A stretch of 41,938 nt of DNA from Prosthecobacter sp. Its GTDB lineage: Bacteria; Verrucomicrobiota; Verrucomicrobiia; Verrucomicrobiales; Verrucomicrobiaceae. Where the stretch lies: positions 1-41,938 of the forward strand of contig JAIPJY010000058.1 in assembly GCA_021733925.1 (NCBI GenBank). The letters run 5' to 3'. Below are positions 1-7,787 of the stretch, piece after piece. The notes below the pieces were generated by a model that saw nothing but the letters and a program-made list of their open reading frames with translations, searched no databases and was not told where the DNA came from. Made by a program: the position numbers and the translations under genes. Position 1 is the stretch's first letter; every line of letters begins with the position of its first letter.

Positions 1-113
1 GCCCGCCCCAGCTCCAGCGCTTCGCAAAGCTCGCGGCTCCGCACCGTTGCCAACCGCTGAAGTGCTCCGCCCGCTCCCGCCCCTGCCGCAAAGAAGTGCG
101 TGCGAAACGGGGG

Positions 114-139
114 AAAAAAACATGCCAAAAAAACATGCC
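114..139. repeat. 13-bp perfect tandem duplication
   Basis: Seven A residues followed by CATGCC occur twice in direct succession (114-126 and 127-139). The unit is not a multiple of three, so it shifts any frame crossing it. It lies just before the small Ala/Pro/Lys-rich frame at 153-308. Confidence 0.8.
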
Positions 140-152
140 TGGCATCATGTAG

Positions 153-308
153 GCCACCAGCGCTGCCCCCAAGCCCAAGAGCAGCACGCCTGCTCCGCAG
201 CCGAAAGCGGTCGTGGCCACTCCCGACAAGCCAGCGACTCCACCGGCAGCCCCTGCGGTGGATCGCAGCAAGCTTCTCAAGCTCATGCGCGAGCCGACGG
301 AGCGCTGA
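153..308 (+). pseudogene. Possible remnant of an Ala/Pro/Lys-rich protein tail
   Basis: From 153 to the TGA at 306-308 one frame reads about 51 residues rich in Ala, Pro, Lys and Thr, ending in a short charged segment (DRSKLLKLMREPTER). This looks like the linker and tail of a real protein. An in-frame TAG at 150-152 directly follows an ATG, and the 13-bp tandem duplication lies just upstream, so no good start joins it. It may be a decayed gene end or a very short gene using a GTG codon inside. No function can be given. Confidence 0.25.
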
Positions 309-598
309 TCCGGGCAGGCGTACGCCCAGCGTGAAGTGACTCACCCGTGCAGCAAGGAAGTGTCATCCTTTTCACAACCCCCTCTTGAGGTAGAGGCACG
401 TACAAGTCACACTACGATTCACTGAAAACAGATCAGTCCCTGAGCCTGTGCAGCCTCTGCGCGCGTGACTGCACCACGGCCCCTCTTCAGATCCAAATGG
501 AAGGTTACAGGCGGCGCATGCAGGGTCAGGATGTGTGCGCTGGGGACGGAGGCTTTTAGAAAGGGGGCATGCTGATGAGGCAGCAGCTCACGATGGGA

Positions 599-782
599 CG
601 AAGGACTCCAGGGACGCGCACAACGCATCCCTACCATCCAGAGTAGCGCGTGCCGCAGGGCTGGAAGGGAACCGCTGTGCGGGTCCGAAATTTCGGCTCT
701 GTAGCGTCGCGGGCGCTGAAAAAGGTGCGCCGTCCTTGGAATGTGGAAAGGCAGGAAAGATGGGCCGTTGCTGCGATGGTTT
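599..782 (+). repeat. Dispersed repeat, copy 1 (inverted copy at 19136-19319)
   Basis: These 184 bases match the reverse complement of 19136-19319 at about 88% by eye with no obvious gaps. One frame stays largely open in both copies and shares the peptide ALKKVRRPWNVERQE. Base differences fall in all codon positions, so this looks more like a repeat family than a gene. No transposase, terminal repeats or target duplication was found around it. Confidence 0.8.
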
Positions 783-859
783 GCGGGTGTGGTTGCTGCC
801 GGGGGGTGGAGGCATACGTTGACGTTCGTCTTGGCGCAGGGAAGAGCACTCGATGATGC

Positions 860-888
860 GGAGCGCTGCGGAATAAATTCCGCGCTCC
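860..888. repeat. Imperfect hairpin
   Basis: GGAGCGCTGCGGAAT and ATTCCGCGCTCC are separated by AA. They pair over about 12 bp with a three-base bulge in the left arm. It lies 45 bp downstream of the minus-strand LysM gene. No T-run follows, so it is more likely an intergenic repeat than a simple terminator. Confidence 0.5.
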
Positions 889-933
889 AAAGAAGCTGAG
901 CTTCCGCCAATTGGGCAGGTGATTTCAACCACC

Positions 934-1584
934 TTAAAACGCCCAGCGATAGGGGGCGTTGTGGATGAGCTTGGTTTTTGGGTAGGCGGAGATGCGGACC
1001 TGATTCTTGGAGTTGCCGCTGAGGAGCCAGACGTTGGTGGCGTCCTGTGCGTGGAGGAAGCCGATGTGGCCGCTGCTGGCCTGATCCACGGTGAGGGGCT
1101 GCAGGATGCAGATGGCGCCATAGGTGGCGGCGACGGGACGACCCCAGCCCCACCAGTCGGAGACTTTGGCGCTGCCCTGTGGGCGGTAGCCGGAGCGGAG
1201 CACGCACCAGTTGACGAAGGCGGCGCACCAGGCGGTTTCATCGTGCAGGAGGCTGCCACCGATGCCGCAGCTCTTTAAGTACTCAAGGATGCGCGGGTTG
1301 TCCGCTGCTCCCGCCCATTCCTGCACGCCGACTTCCATGATGGCCATCTGCATCCACGGGGGTGGCGCGGCGAAACTTGTGGGGGCACTTGCGGTGGTGT
1401 CAGGAGGCAGGCCCGTGACCTCGCCGTTGACGTTCACGATCTGTCCCGGGAAGAGAACCTTCCAGTTGCCGGAACCCCATTCGACGAGCCCGGGGTTGAG
1501 CTTCTGAAATTGGGCGAGCGTCATGCCAAAGGACTTGGCGATTTTGGTGGGGTTGTCGCCGGGCTGGACAGAGTATTGGGCCAT
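934..1584 (-). CDS. LysM domain protein with NlpC/P60-like amidase domain (TIGR02594 type)
   Basis: Predicted 216-residue peptidoglycan-binding and -cleaving protein. Residues about 3-52 form a LysM module (QYSVQPGDNPTKIAKSFG... FPGQIVNVN). A Pro/Ala/Thr linker follows, then from about 76 to the end a domain of the TIGR02594 cysteine-peptidase type. The nucleophile would be Cys120 in ETAWCAAFVNWC and the general base the His of SGHIGFLHA, with the later SGNSKNQVRI strand typical of the family. There is no signal peptide or lipobox, so export would need lysis, a non-classical route or an upstream start. I chose the ATG at 1584 because LysM begins directly after it; a TTG at 1620 in the same frame would add 12 residues. 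Neither start has a clear ribosome-binding site. The family is common in phage and in bacterial accessory regions; no other phage genes are nearby. Confidence 0.85.
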   Translation of the reverse strand: MAQYSVQPGDNPTKIAKSFGMTLAQFQKLNPGLVEWGSGNWKVLFPGQIVNVNGEVTGLPPDTTASAPTSFAAPPPWMQMAIMEVGVQEWAGAADNPRILEYLKSCGIGGSLLHDETAWCAAFVNWCVLRSGYRPQGSAKVSDWWGWGRPVAATYGAICILQPLTVDQASSGHIGFLHAQDATNVWLLSGNSKNQVRISAYPKTKLIHNAPYRWAF

Positions 1585-1792
1585 GGGCTGATCATTGGCG
1601 TAGCGAGTTGAATACTTCAATGATCAATAAAACCTTAATCATCCATGGTGAATCGCGCAGGTCTTGACGCGCTGCAGGCGGAGGATTGACGATTGATGAG
1701 CAATCGATTTTTGATTTTTGAGGTGGTGAATGGAAGGGCGGGATAGGGACGACCGCTGCGGGCAGGAGTGCCCACATCACTTTCCTGACTAA
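1585..1792. other. Intergenic region upstream of the LysM gene
   Basis: A moderately AT-rich stretch (about 1690-1735, with runs of T and repeated GATTGA-like words) would hold the minus-strand promoter of the LysM gene. No clear -35/-10 pair could be fixed. A short hairpin repeat sits at 1760-1780 and the MITE target duplication CTAA at 1789-1792. Confidence 0.4.
1760..1780. repeat. Short hairpin repeat, family GGCAGGAGTGCC, copy 1
   Basis: GGGCA-GGAG-TGCCC followed by ACATCAC matches the unit at 33237-33260 (TGCAGGCA-GGAG-TGCCTGCA then TCAC). Loop and 3' flank are kept while the stem changes in a compensating way, which suggests a structured dispersed repeat. Confidence 0.6.
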
Positions 1793-2121
1793 TTCTACTT
1801 TGGTAAGTTATCGGGGTTTGGGGGGCTGGCGGTACGCACTGAGCGCGGCGGAGCTTCTTGCAAACGCTGCTGGTGGGCGTTGTGTGCGGCGAAGACGCTG
1901 GGTTTGCTTTCCGGTGATTGACGTCCGGTACCAGGGTAGCCTCGCTGAGGCTCGGCAACCCTTCGCTATGATGCGCAGTCCCGTTGGGACTGGTGAAAAG
2001 CGGAGTGGGATGACGAAAGACCATGGCAACCTGCCAAGAACATTCCACGGCGTAAGATGTGATGCCGAAGGAAAAACATCCCGATGGATTTTATGACCTC
2101 TGATAACTTACCACAGTAGAA
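1793..2121. mobile_element. MITE-like non-autonomous element, 329 bp, with TSD CTAA
   Basis: The ends are 20-bp inverted repeats matching at 19 of 20 positions (left TTCTACTTTGGTAAGTTATC at 1793-1812; right arm 2102-2121). The element is flanked directly by CTAA on both sides (1789-1792 and 2122-2125), a 4-bp target duplication. No open frame inside encodes a transposase, so it must be moved by an enzyme encoded elsewhere. A CTAR-type 4-bp target is known for part of the IS5 family, but family assignment is inference. The centre (about 1835-2035) holds a palindromic repeat also seen at about 30580-30790. The right target duplication contains the complement of the TAG stop codon of the adjacent ABC ATPase gene, so that gene was left intact. 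Confidence 0.8.
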
Positions 2122-2871
2122 CTAAGCGGCGAGGCCGTAGTGTTCGCCGATGACTTTGCCGCGGAGGCGGTCGGCTTTGGCGCCGGCTTGATCCTGCTCT
2201 ATGACGCCGTCGCGGAGGCGGATGATGCGGGTGCAGCGCTGGACCATGCGCTCGTCATGGGTGACGAAGACGAGGGTTTTGCCCTGCTGATTGAGGTCGT
2301 CGAAGAGATCGAGGATTTCCTTGCCGGACTTGGAGTCGAGGTTGCCGGTGGCTTCGTCGGCGAGAATGACGATGGGGCTGTTCGAGAGGGCGCGGGCGAT
2401 GGCGACACGCTGCTGCTGGCCGCCGGAGAGTTCGGTGGGCTTGTGGTGGAGACGGTGCTCCAGCCCGACTTGAGTGGCGAGGCGGGTGCCGGTCTCAATC
2501 ATTTCGGACTCTTTGGCACCGCCGTAGTACATGGGCACGGAGATGTTTTCGATGACGCTGAGCTGCTGGATGAGATTGTAGCTCTGGAAGATGAAGCCGA
2601 GGTTTTTGTTCCGTGCAGCGGAGAGATCATCGTCCTCAAGATGAGCCACGTTGAGACCGCCTAGGTAGTAATCCCCGGAGGTGGGCTGGTCCAGGCAGCC
2701 GAGGACATTGAGCAAGGTGGACTTGCCGCAGCCGGAGGGGCCCATGATGCAGACGTATTCTCCGGGATAGATGGAGAGTGAGACGCCCTGCAGAACGTGC
2801 TGGGTGATGTCCCCCATCTGGTAGCTCTTGCAGATGTCCACCAGCTTGATGATGGGATCAGGATCTGGCAT
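2122..2871 (-). CDS. ABC transporter ATP-binding protein, MacB/LolD type
   Basis: Cytoplasmic ATPase subunit, 249 residues, normal for the LolD/MacB/FtsE group. Visible motifs are Walker [10 protein letters not shown] at about residue 44, the Q-loop in FIFQSYN at about 94, the signature LSGGQQQR at about 148, Walker [10 protein letters not shown] at about 167, and the switch His in VTHDE at about 205. The ATG at 2871 shares one base with the adaptor stop codon (TGATG); a GTG three bases upstream is also possible. It is the third and last gene of an operon with the adaptor and the outer-membrane protein. The expected next gene, a MacB/FtsX-like permease, is absent: the stop codon is followed at once by a MITE-like element. 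The energised permease must be encoded elsewhere or has been lost. Confidence 0.95.
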   Translation of the reverse strand: MPDPDPIIKLVDICKSYQMGDITQHVLQGVSLSIYPGEYVCIMGPSGCGKSTLLNVLGCLDQPTSGDYYLGGLNVAHLEDDDLSAARNKNLGFIFQSYNLIQQLSVIENISVPMYYGGAKESEMIETGTRLATQVGLEHRLHHKPTELSGGQQQRVAIARALSNSPIVILADEATGNLDSKSGKEILDLFDDLNQQGKTLVFVTHDERMVQRCTRIIRLRDGVIEQDQAGAKADRLRGKVIGEHYGLAA

Positions 2872-4676
2872 CACGGTGTGGCCACCGCCACGGCTTTTTC
2901 CTTGGGCTTGGACGGTTTGGATTTGGGAGCGCCCGGCTCAGGTTCGGATCTGCCCGGTGCGCCCATGTCGGCCTCGGCTTTTTTCGGGAGAGCGAGGGCG
3001 ACGGCTTCGCCGCCCTGCAGACCATCACGCACCTCGATGAATTCATCGTTGAAGAGCCCGGTGCTGATCTCCCGGCGTTCCAGGGCGCCGTTGTTGCTGA
3101 TGTAGCAGAAATGATGATCCTGCTCGACCTCGATGGACTGGACCGGGACGTAGAGGACGTCAGCGAGCTGATCGACGATGATCTCGACCTTGGCGTTCAT
3201 GCCCGGCTTCATCCACGGGTGGTAGCCGTTGATGTGGATGGTGCAGGGATAGACTTTCAAATTGGGCGTGTAACGGCTGCTGCTGGAGTCCGGCAGAACG
3301 GCGAGTTCGGCGACGCGACCGTCGAGTTCTTTGCCGGGTTCGGCATCGACACGCACTTTGACCGGCTGGCCGATGCGCACCTTTTTGATCTGAGATTCAT
3401 GCACGTTCACGCGCACGCCCATCTGGCTCATGTCCGGGATGGTGAGCAGGGTCTGGCGCAGGCGCACCGTGGCACCTTCTTCGATGCTGTTGGAGTAGTT
3501 GTAGGATGAACTGGCGTTCAAATCACCGTAGGCCACCAGACCAGGCTGAGGGGCTTTGATCACGCAGGCCTTGAGCTGAAGCTCCAGATTTTCACGCTGA
3601 GCCAGCTCCATTTCGTAGCGTCGTTTGGCGGTGGTGAACCGGGTCTCCGCCTGGGCCATGCGGGAACGGTTGGCGCGGATGGTGCGCTGAAGCTTGTTCA
3701 GCGCCTCACGATAAGCGGCGAGGTAGATGGCGCACTGCTTGCTGAACTCGTATTTTTTAAACAAGGCCAGGGCGGTCTCCGAGGTCTTGACTGAAAGCTG
3801 CACCTTGTCGTAACTCACGAGGTCATTTTCCATCTGGGCGGCGGTGACGAATTTTTTCTCCGCCAAACGCTTTGAGGATTCAACCTTCTGTTTGGCCAGG
3901 GCGAGTTCGGAACGATGCAGAAGCAGATCATCCTCCAGCTGCCGGAGCTTCTGCTGAGCCTCTCCATCGCTTTGGGCCTTCTGCTCGAGGAAAGGAGAGA
4001 AGTCGATCATTTCACTCACGGGAGGAGTCACCACTGATTTTTTGGAGGCACCTACCTTGGAAGCTGCGCCACGTTTCGAAATGGCAGCCTCGGAGGTGAC
4101 CGAGGTGTTGGCCTGCGTTTCAAGCACGGCGGCATATTTTTCAAAGGCATCCACGTCCGACGGCAAAGCCGCCGCCGTCAGGATGGCACCGGTGACCTCA
4201 CGACCGAGATATTTTTCAAAGTCCATCAGGGCAAAAATCGCGGTCTGCTTGGTGTCGCGCACCATGGTCTGATTTTCACTTTTCTGGATCTCCCGGTTCT
4301 CATCAGCGTCGATGTAGTTGGAAACGGTGGTCTGAAAGTCGATCTCGTGGGTCTCGATCTTGGTTTTGAGGTCGGTGCTGTCGAGTTCGATCAAGACCTT
4401 GCCGTCTTTGACGTCCTCTTCGGAAATCAGATAACCTTCTGGAATGAGGCTGAGAATTTTGGTGGGGATCTCGATTTCGCTCTTCACCTCATTGTTATGC
4501 AGGGCGCGAATTTCTCCGCCTTGAAGCACGCTGATCTCCAGCGGGCCGCGCTGCACCAGGCGCGTGGGCACCTTTTCAGCTGCAGAGCCACCGCCGGACA
4601 GGCTCCACCAGCCGACTGCCGCGAGAACGCTGACGCCTGCGATGATGATACCTTTGTTGGATTTTCCTTTCTTCAT
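2871..4676 (-). CDS. HlyD/MacA-type periplasmic adaptor (membrane fusion protein)
   Basis: Links an inner-membrane pump to a TolC-type channel. The 601-residue chain begins with a short basic segment and a membrane anchor (GIIIAGVSVLAAVGWW), then a first beta/lipoyl half (LVQRGPLEISVLQGGEI). A very long, charged helical section (about 100-385) contains EQKAQSDGEAQQKLRQ and SELALAKQKVESSKRLAEKK. The second lipoyl half CVIKAPQPGLVAYGD starts near 390. A beta-barrel segment (VRVNVHESQIKKVRIGQPVKVRVDA) and a C-terminal Pro/Lys-rich tail follow. It is longer than typical MacA/AcrA (about 370-400) because of an insertion before and within the hairpin. Its ATG overlaps the TolC-gene stop by four bases (ATGA), so the two are translationally coupled. 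Substrate unknown. Confidence 0.9.
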   Translation of the reverse strand: MKKGKSNKGIIIAGVSVLAAVGWWSLSGGGSAAEKVPTRLVQRGPLEISVLQGGEIRALHNNEVKSEIEIPTKILSLIPEGYLISEEDVKDGKVLIELDSTDLKTKIETHEIDFQTTVSNYIDADENREIQKSENQTMVRDTKQTAIFALMDFEKYLGREVTGAILTAAALPSDVDAFEKYAAVLETQANTSVTSEAAISKRGAASKVGASKKSVVTPPVSEMIDFSPFLEQKAQSDGEAQQKLRQLEDDLLLHRSELALAKQKVESSKRLAEKKFVTAAQMENDLVSYDKVQLSVKTSETALALFKKYEFSKQCAIYLAAYREALNKLQRTIRANRSRMAQAETRFTTAKRRYEMELAQRENLELQLKACVIKAPQPGLVAYGDLNASSSYNYSNSIEEGATVRLRQTLLTIPDMSQMGVRVNVHESQIKKVRIGQPVKVRVDAEPGKELDGRVAELAVLPDSSSSRYTPNLKVYPCTIHINGYHPWMKPGMNAKVEIIVDQLADVLYVPVQSIEVEQDHHFCYISNNGALERREISTGLFNDEFIEVRDGLQGGEAVALALPKKAEADMGAPGRSEPEPGAPKSKPSKPKEKAVAVATP

Positions 4677-6358
4677 TCTCCTTTTGGCTTCTCCTTGTTC
4701 AATACGTCCACCCAGCCGCCGTCTTTCTCAATGAAGAGAACCCCCATGTCCCGCCAGAGGCGCAGACGCACGAGAGTGTGATTGATGGTGGTGGAAACCA
4801 TGAGGTTTCGTGTGGTGTTCATGTCGCGCTGGGCATCGACGAGGTTGATGGCGGTGCCGAGGCCTTCGGCGTTGAAGGCTTCTTCAACTTCCAGACGCTG
4901 TGTGCTAATCTCCATCCCCAGCCTGGCGAGTTCATACTGCTTGCGCGCGAGCTGTAAATCACGCCAGCCAGTACGGACGTCGCTGCGGGTGTTTTCTTCA
5001 AAGAGATCCAGCGCACGTCTGGCCTGCTGCTCGTACACGATGGCGGCGCGCAGCACGTTACGTTCGGGCTTTTGATTGAGGTTCAGATCGGCGTTCAGCT
5101 CCATGCTGTAGTTCTTGTTGCCGGGCACCAGCCTGAAATCATTGTGGTCAGGATTATCAAGCATGTTGTAATTTGCCAGCGCGTTGAGGCTGGGCAATGC
5201 CTGCTGTTTCGCGATTAGAACCTTCCGGCTCGTGTCTTCAACCTGATCCCGAAGATTCCAGATGTCGAGGCGGTTGGTCATGGCGATGTCGATGGCTTCC
5301 TCCAGAGTTCCTGGGGATTCGATGATCTGAAGGGCGTCTTTGTCCTTGTAGTCCACGATAAAGCGCTCGGTGACGGGCAGGCCGAGATTGACCTTCAGGT
5401 CATCCATGGCCTGCTCGTAGTCGCGGATGGCACTGAGCCATGAACGCTCGAAAACGATGCGGGACTGGACGAGACGAAAGACGGAGGACTTGGTGCTGTT
5501 GGCCGCATTTTCCTTCTGCATGGCGGTTTCGCGCGCCACCACGAAATCAAAGGCCTTGAAGGCGAGGTAGGCATTGCGGGCGGTCTCGCGAGACTGGATG
5601 ACGCCGTAGTACTGGGCGGCAATGTCCACAGCGAAGGATTTGCGATACTGGGCAAAAGTACGAATGGCGTAAAGGACGCTACGCTCACTCTGGGTGAGCA
5701 CTTCTGAGGCGGAAAGATAACCGGCACCGCTGAGCAGCGGCTGAGTGAGGGAGAAGCCTAGATTGGAGATGCCGCTGTCTTTCCCACCGGTGAAGAACCG
5801 CACAAAATTTGTGGTCAGATTCGTCGCGAGCAGGGCGCCCGTGCGGGTCAGCGCGGAGAAGCCCAGATTGCCGGTGGTGGTCAGAGTCGAGGTCCGCACG
5901 AGATTGTTGATGCCGGTGATGGCGTCCGTGCTGGCCTTGGTGGTGGAACCGCTGCCGCCGAAGATGGGGCCGTACTGCTGCCGGATAAGCGTGAGATTCA
6001 GCGCGGCGAGGTAAACCGTTTCCTTCTGCACCAGATAAGGACGGTTGCGATGGACCGCAAAGTCCAGCGCCTCAGCCAGACTGAGCACGCGTGCATTCTC
6101 CTCCAGATAGGCACGGTTCCCCAAAAACTCCTCCTTCTTCATGTTTTTGCGGAGTTCCTCCAACTTCACCGGTGGTGGGGGGGTGATGTTCAGAAACGCC
6201 TGCCCTGAGTTCGGCACCTTGCTGGCTTTTTTGCGGAGGATGCCAAAGACCTCCTTGTCCGCCCATTTTTTGTAAAAACCCGTGCTGCACGCGCTCAATC
6301 CCAAGGCCAGCAGCGTGAGAAACGCGATGGCAGGCTGAAAGGGGCGATGTTTTGGCAT
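4673..6358 (-). CDS. TolC-family outer-membrane efflux lipoprotein
   Basis: Outer-membrane channel of the tripartite exporter, about 561 residues. The N-terminus is a lipoprotein signal (MPKHRPFQPA then hydrophobic stretch, lipobox LSAC with Cys24). The body has the two-repeat alpha-helical pattern of outer-membrane efflux proteins, for example SLAEALDFAVHRNRPYLVQK and, later, TLEEAIDIAMTNRLDIWNLRDQVEDTSRKV. I chose the ATG at 6358 because the signal peptide begins there; an ATG at 6376 and a TTG at 6421 lie upstream in frame. It is first in the three-gene minus-strand operon and is divergent from the sigma factor, sharing about 150 bp of upstream DNA. Confidence 0.9.
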   Translation of the reverse strand: MPKHRPFQPAIAFLTLLALGLSACSTGFYKKWADKEVFGILRKKASKVPNSGQAFLNITPPPPVKLEELRKNMKKEEFLGNRAYLEENARVLSLAEALDFAVHRNRPYLVQKETVYLAALNLTLIRQQYGPIFGGSGSTTKASTDAITGINNLVRTSTLTTTGNLGFSALTRTGALLATNLTTNFVRFFTGGKDSGISNLGFSLTQPLLSGAGYLSASEVLTQSERSVLYAIRTFAQYRKSFAVDIAAQYYGVIQSRETARNAYLAFKAFDFVVARETAMQKENAANSTKSSVFRLVQSRIVFERSWLSAIRDYEQAMDDLKVNLGLPVTERFIVDYKDKDALQIIESPGTLEEAIDIAMTNRLDIWNLRDQVEDTSRKVLIAKQQALPSLNALANYNMLDNPDHNDFRLVPGNKNYSMELNADLNLNQKPERNVLRAAIVYEQQARRALDLFEENTRSDVRTGWRDLQLARKQYELARLGMEISTQRLEVEEAFNAEGLGTAINLVDAQRDMNTTRNLMVSTTINHTLVRLRLWRDMGVLFIEKDGGWVDVLNKEKPKGE

Positions 6359-6467
6359 GGGAGGTCTGACCGGCATTGGGGTGGTTGGGCCGGAATTGGT
6401 TTTTTTGGGGGGGCAATTCAATACGCCTTTTTGCGGGGTGATCTATCGAATGGATGACAAAACGTCG

Positions 6468-6498
6468 TTGCCTCCACCGAAGCCACCGTTACTATAAC
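6468..6498 (+). promoter_or_regulatory. Candidate promoter of the sigma-factor gene
   Basis: TATAAC at 6493-6498 is a good -10, with a weak -35 TTGCCT at 6468-6473 (19-bp spacing). The start site would fall at about 6505-6506, so the mRNA would be nearly leaderless; no Shine-Dalgarno sequence precedes the ATG at 6507. The same block must also hold the promoter of the divergent efflux operon. Confidence 0.35.
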
Positions 6499-6506
6499 GC
6501 CCCCGC

Positions 6507-7181
6507 ATGTCCGACCTCCCGAAAGTCGCTGAAACTGAAGAACTCCTGAAGGAGACCTCTGGATCGCCCCCGACCCGGAAGACGCTCATTGAAAAATTGG
6601 ACAATTGGGATGACTGGGCGAGCTGGGATGAGTTCTACCGCACGTATTCAGGATTCGTCTTCCACGTGGCCCGCAAGACCGGCCTGAGTGATGACGAGGC
6701 CAATGATGTGGTGCAGGAAACTTTCATCGGCGTGGCGAAGAACCTGCAGAAGAAGAAGTTCGACACCAGCCTCGGCTCCTTCAAATCCTTCCTTCTGAAT
6801 CAGGCGCGCTGGCGCATTCTGGACCAGTTCCGCCGACGCAAGAAGCAGCAGAGCCGCGAGGCCAATCTGTACGCCGACGAAACCGACGAGCGCCGCACGG
6901 CGCCGATCGACCGCTGTGCTGATCCCAATGGCGTGGCTCTGGAAAAGCTCTGGGAAAAAGAATGGCAGGACAAGGTGATGGACCTCGCGCTGCGCCGGGT
7001 GCGTGCGCTGGTGTCTCCACGTCAGTTCCAGATTTTCTCCTGCTACGTGATCAAAGGCTGGAGCCCTGAACGTGTGAAGAAGGAGCTGGGGGTGAACGCG
7101 GCGCAGGTGTATTTGGCGAAGCATCGCGTGGGACGGATCTTGAAACGCGAGGCGGCGAAGCTGTCTGAGGCAGAGCAGTAG
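6507..7181 (+). CDS. RNA polymerase sigma factor, ECF-like sigma-70 family
   Basis: 224 residues, the size of an ECF sigma factor. Region 2 runs from about 35 to 115 (WDEFYRTYSGFVFHVARKTG, then DVVQETFIGVAKNL and the DNA-melting/-10 helix FKSFLLNQARWRILDQFRRRKKQ). Region 4 runs from about 165 to 220 (LVSPRQFQIFSCYVIKGWSP and the helix-turn-helix VKKELGVNAAQVYLAKHRVGRIL). The linker between them is longer than usual and charged. No anti-sigma gene (zinc-finger or membrane protein) is next to it, which is frequent for planctomycete and verrucomicrobial ECF factors tied to other control routes. It is divergent from the efflux operon, so it could control that operon; this is inference from position only. 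Confidence 0.9.
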   Translation: MSDLPKVAETEELLKETSGSPPTRKTLIEKLDNWDDWASWDEFYRTYSGFVFHVARKTGLSDDEANDVVQETFIGVAKNLQKKKFDTSLGSFKSFLLNQARWRILDQFRRRKKQQSREANLYADETDERRTAPIDRCADPNGVALEKLWEKEWQDKVMDLALRRVRALVSPRQFQIFSCYVIKGWSPERVKKELGVNAAQVYLAKHRVGRILKREAAKLSEAEQ

Positions 7182-7205
7182 AGCCGCCCCAAAATTCCGC
7201 ACGCC

Positions 7206-7781
7206 GTGTCTGAAGTTCTGCCATTGCCGGTCATCCTTGCCCGTCGTGTAATGACAGGCGTTTCAGTGAAGGAGCTGCAGGGGATTGCGGTGTCATGGAT
7301 TGAGAGCGGCCATGACTTTCCTGCTTTGCACGAATTAGCATGGGACCCTGTTTTATCGTGGAGGGATGCAGACTTTCTTTTTGACGCAGTGGCATCCACA
7401 GTGGGGCTCTCCCTACCCTCAAGGGCGGAAGCGTCCGAAATCCTAGTCTATTACCACATTCGTCGCATTGCGCAGGGACACTGCACTCCGGAGGGAGGAC
7501 TGGCCGGGATCATGAGAGATGCATATTGGCCTGAGCTTTCCAAAAAAACTTCATTGGTCTATGTCGGCGACGCCGACGGCCTGGAACACTTTATCGGCGC
7601 GTATTGGGGCTATGATGATCTTCGCGACTCGCCTGATGTGGTTGGATATGACGGGCTTTATGGGGAGGAGGCAGTGCAGGCATTTGATATGCATGTGCGG
7701 AATCTCGCGGCAGAGTGGCTGCTTCAACATCCAGCGCCAAATGACCTGGCGTGCCTTGATGGAAAGCCCTTTGCTGACTGA
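7206..7781 (+). CDS. Hypothetical protein, 191 residues
   Basis: Not recognised. A soluble acidic protein without signal peptide or membrane segment. A central part reads RRIAQGHCTPEGGLAGIMRDAYWP and is followed by an aromatic/acidic region (HFIGAYWGYDDLRDSPDVVGYDGLYGEEA). The pattern of a basic Ile-Ala-x-Gly-x-x-x-Pro-x-x-Gly helix start followed by an acidic domain occurs in uncharacterised bacterial proteins. Start taken at GTG 7206; an ATG at 7251 is an alternative that removes 15 residues. It lies 24 bp after the sigma-factor stop and 6 bp before the next gene, so the three may be cotranscribed. Base composition is somewhat less GC-rich than its neighbours, hinting at a recent arrival. 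Confidence 0.7.
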   Translation: MSEVLPLPVILARRVMTGVSVKELQGIAVSWIESGHDFPALHELAWDPVLSWRDADFLFDAVASTVGLSLPSRAEASEILVYYHIRRIAQGHCTPEGGLAGIMRDAYWPELSKKTSLVYVGDADGLEHFIGAYWGYDDLRDSPDVVGYDGLYGEEAVQAFDMHVRNLAAEWLLQHPAPNDLACLDGKPFAD

Positions 7782-7787
7782 CACAAG

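Larger units (their letters stand above)
1..933. other. Gene-poor left end with repeats
   Basis: No complete convincing gene is seen before the LysM protein that ends at 934. The stretch holds a remnant-like short reading frame (153-308), a 13-bp tandem duplication (114-139), a 184-bp dispersed repeat (599-782) and an imperfect hairpin (860-888). Several long open frames cross 419-1259 on the minus strand. They have arginine/proline/serine-rich translations without motifs, run through the repeat and overlap the LysM gene, so they look like chance frames of GC-rich DNA. Confidence 0.6.

Noticed and set aside
419-1259. Long minus-strand open frames (up to 269 codons) before the LysM gene
   Set aside because: They overlap the LysM gene and the dispersed repeat, have Arg/Pro/Ser-biased translations without motifs, and no start signals.
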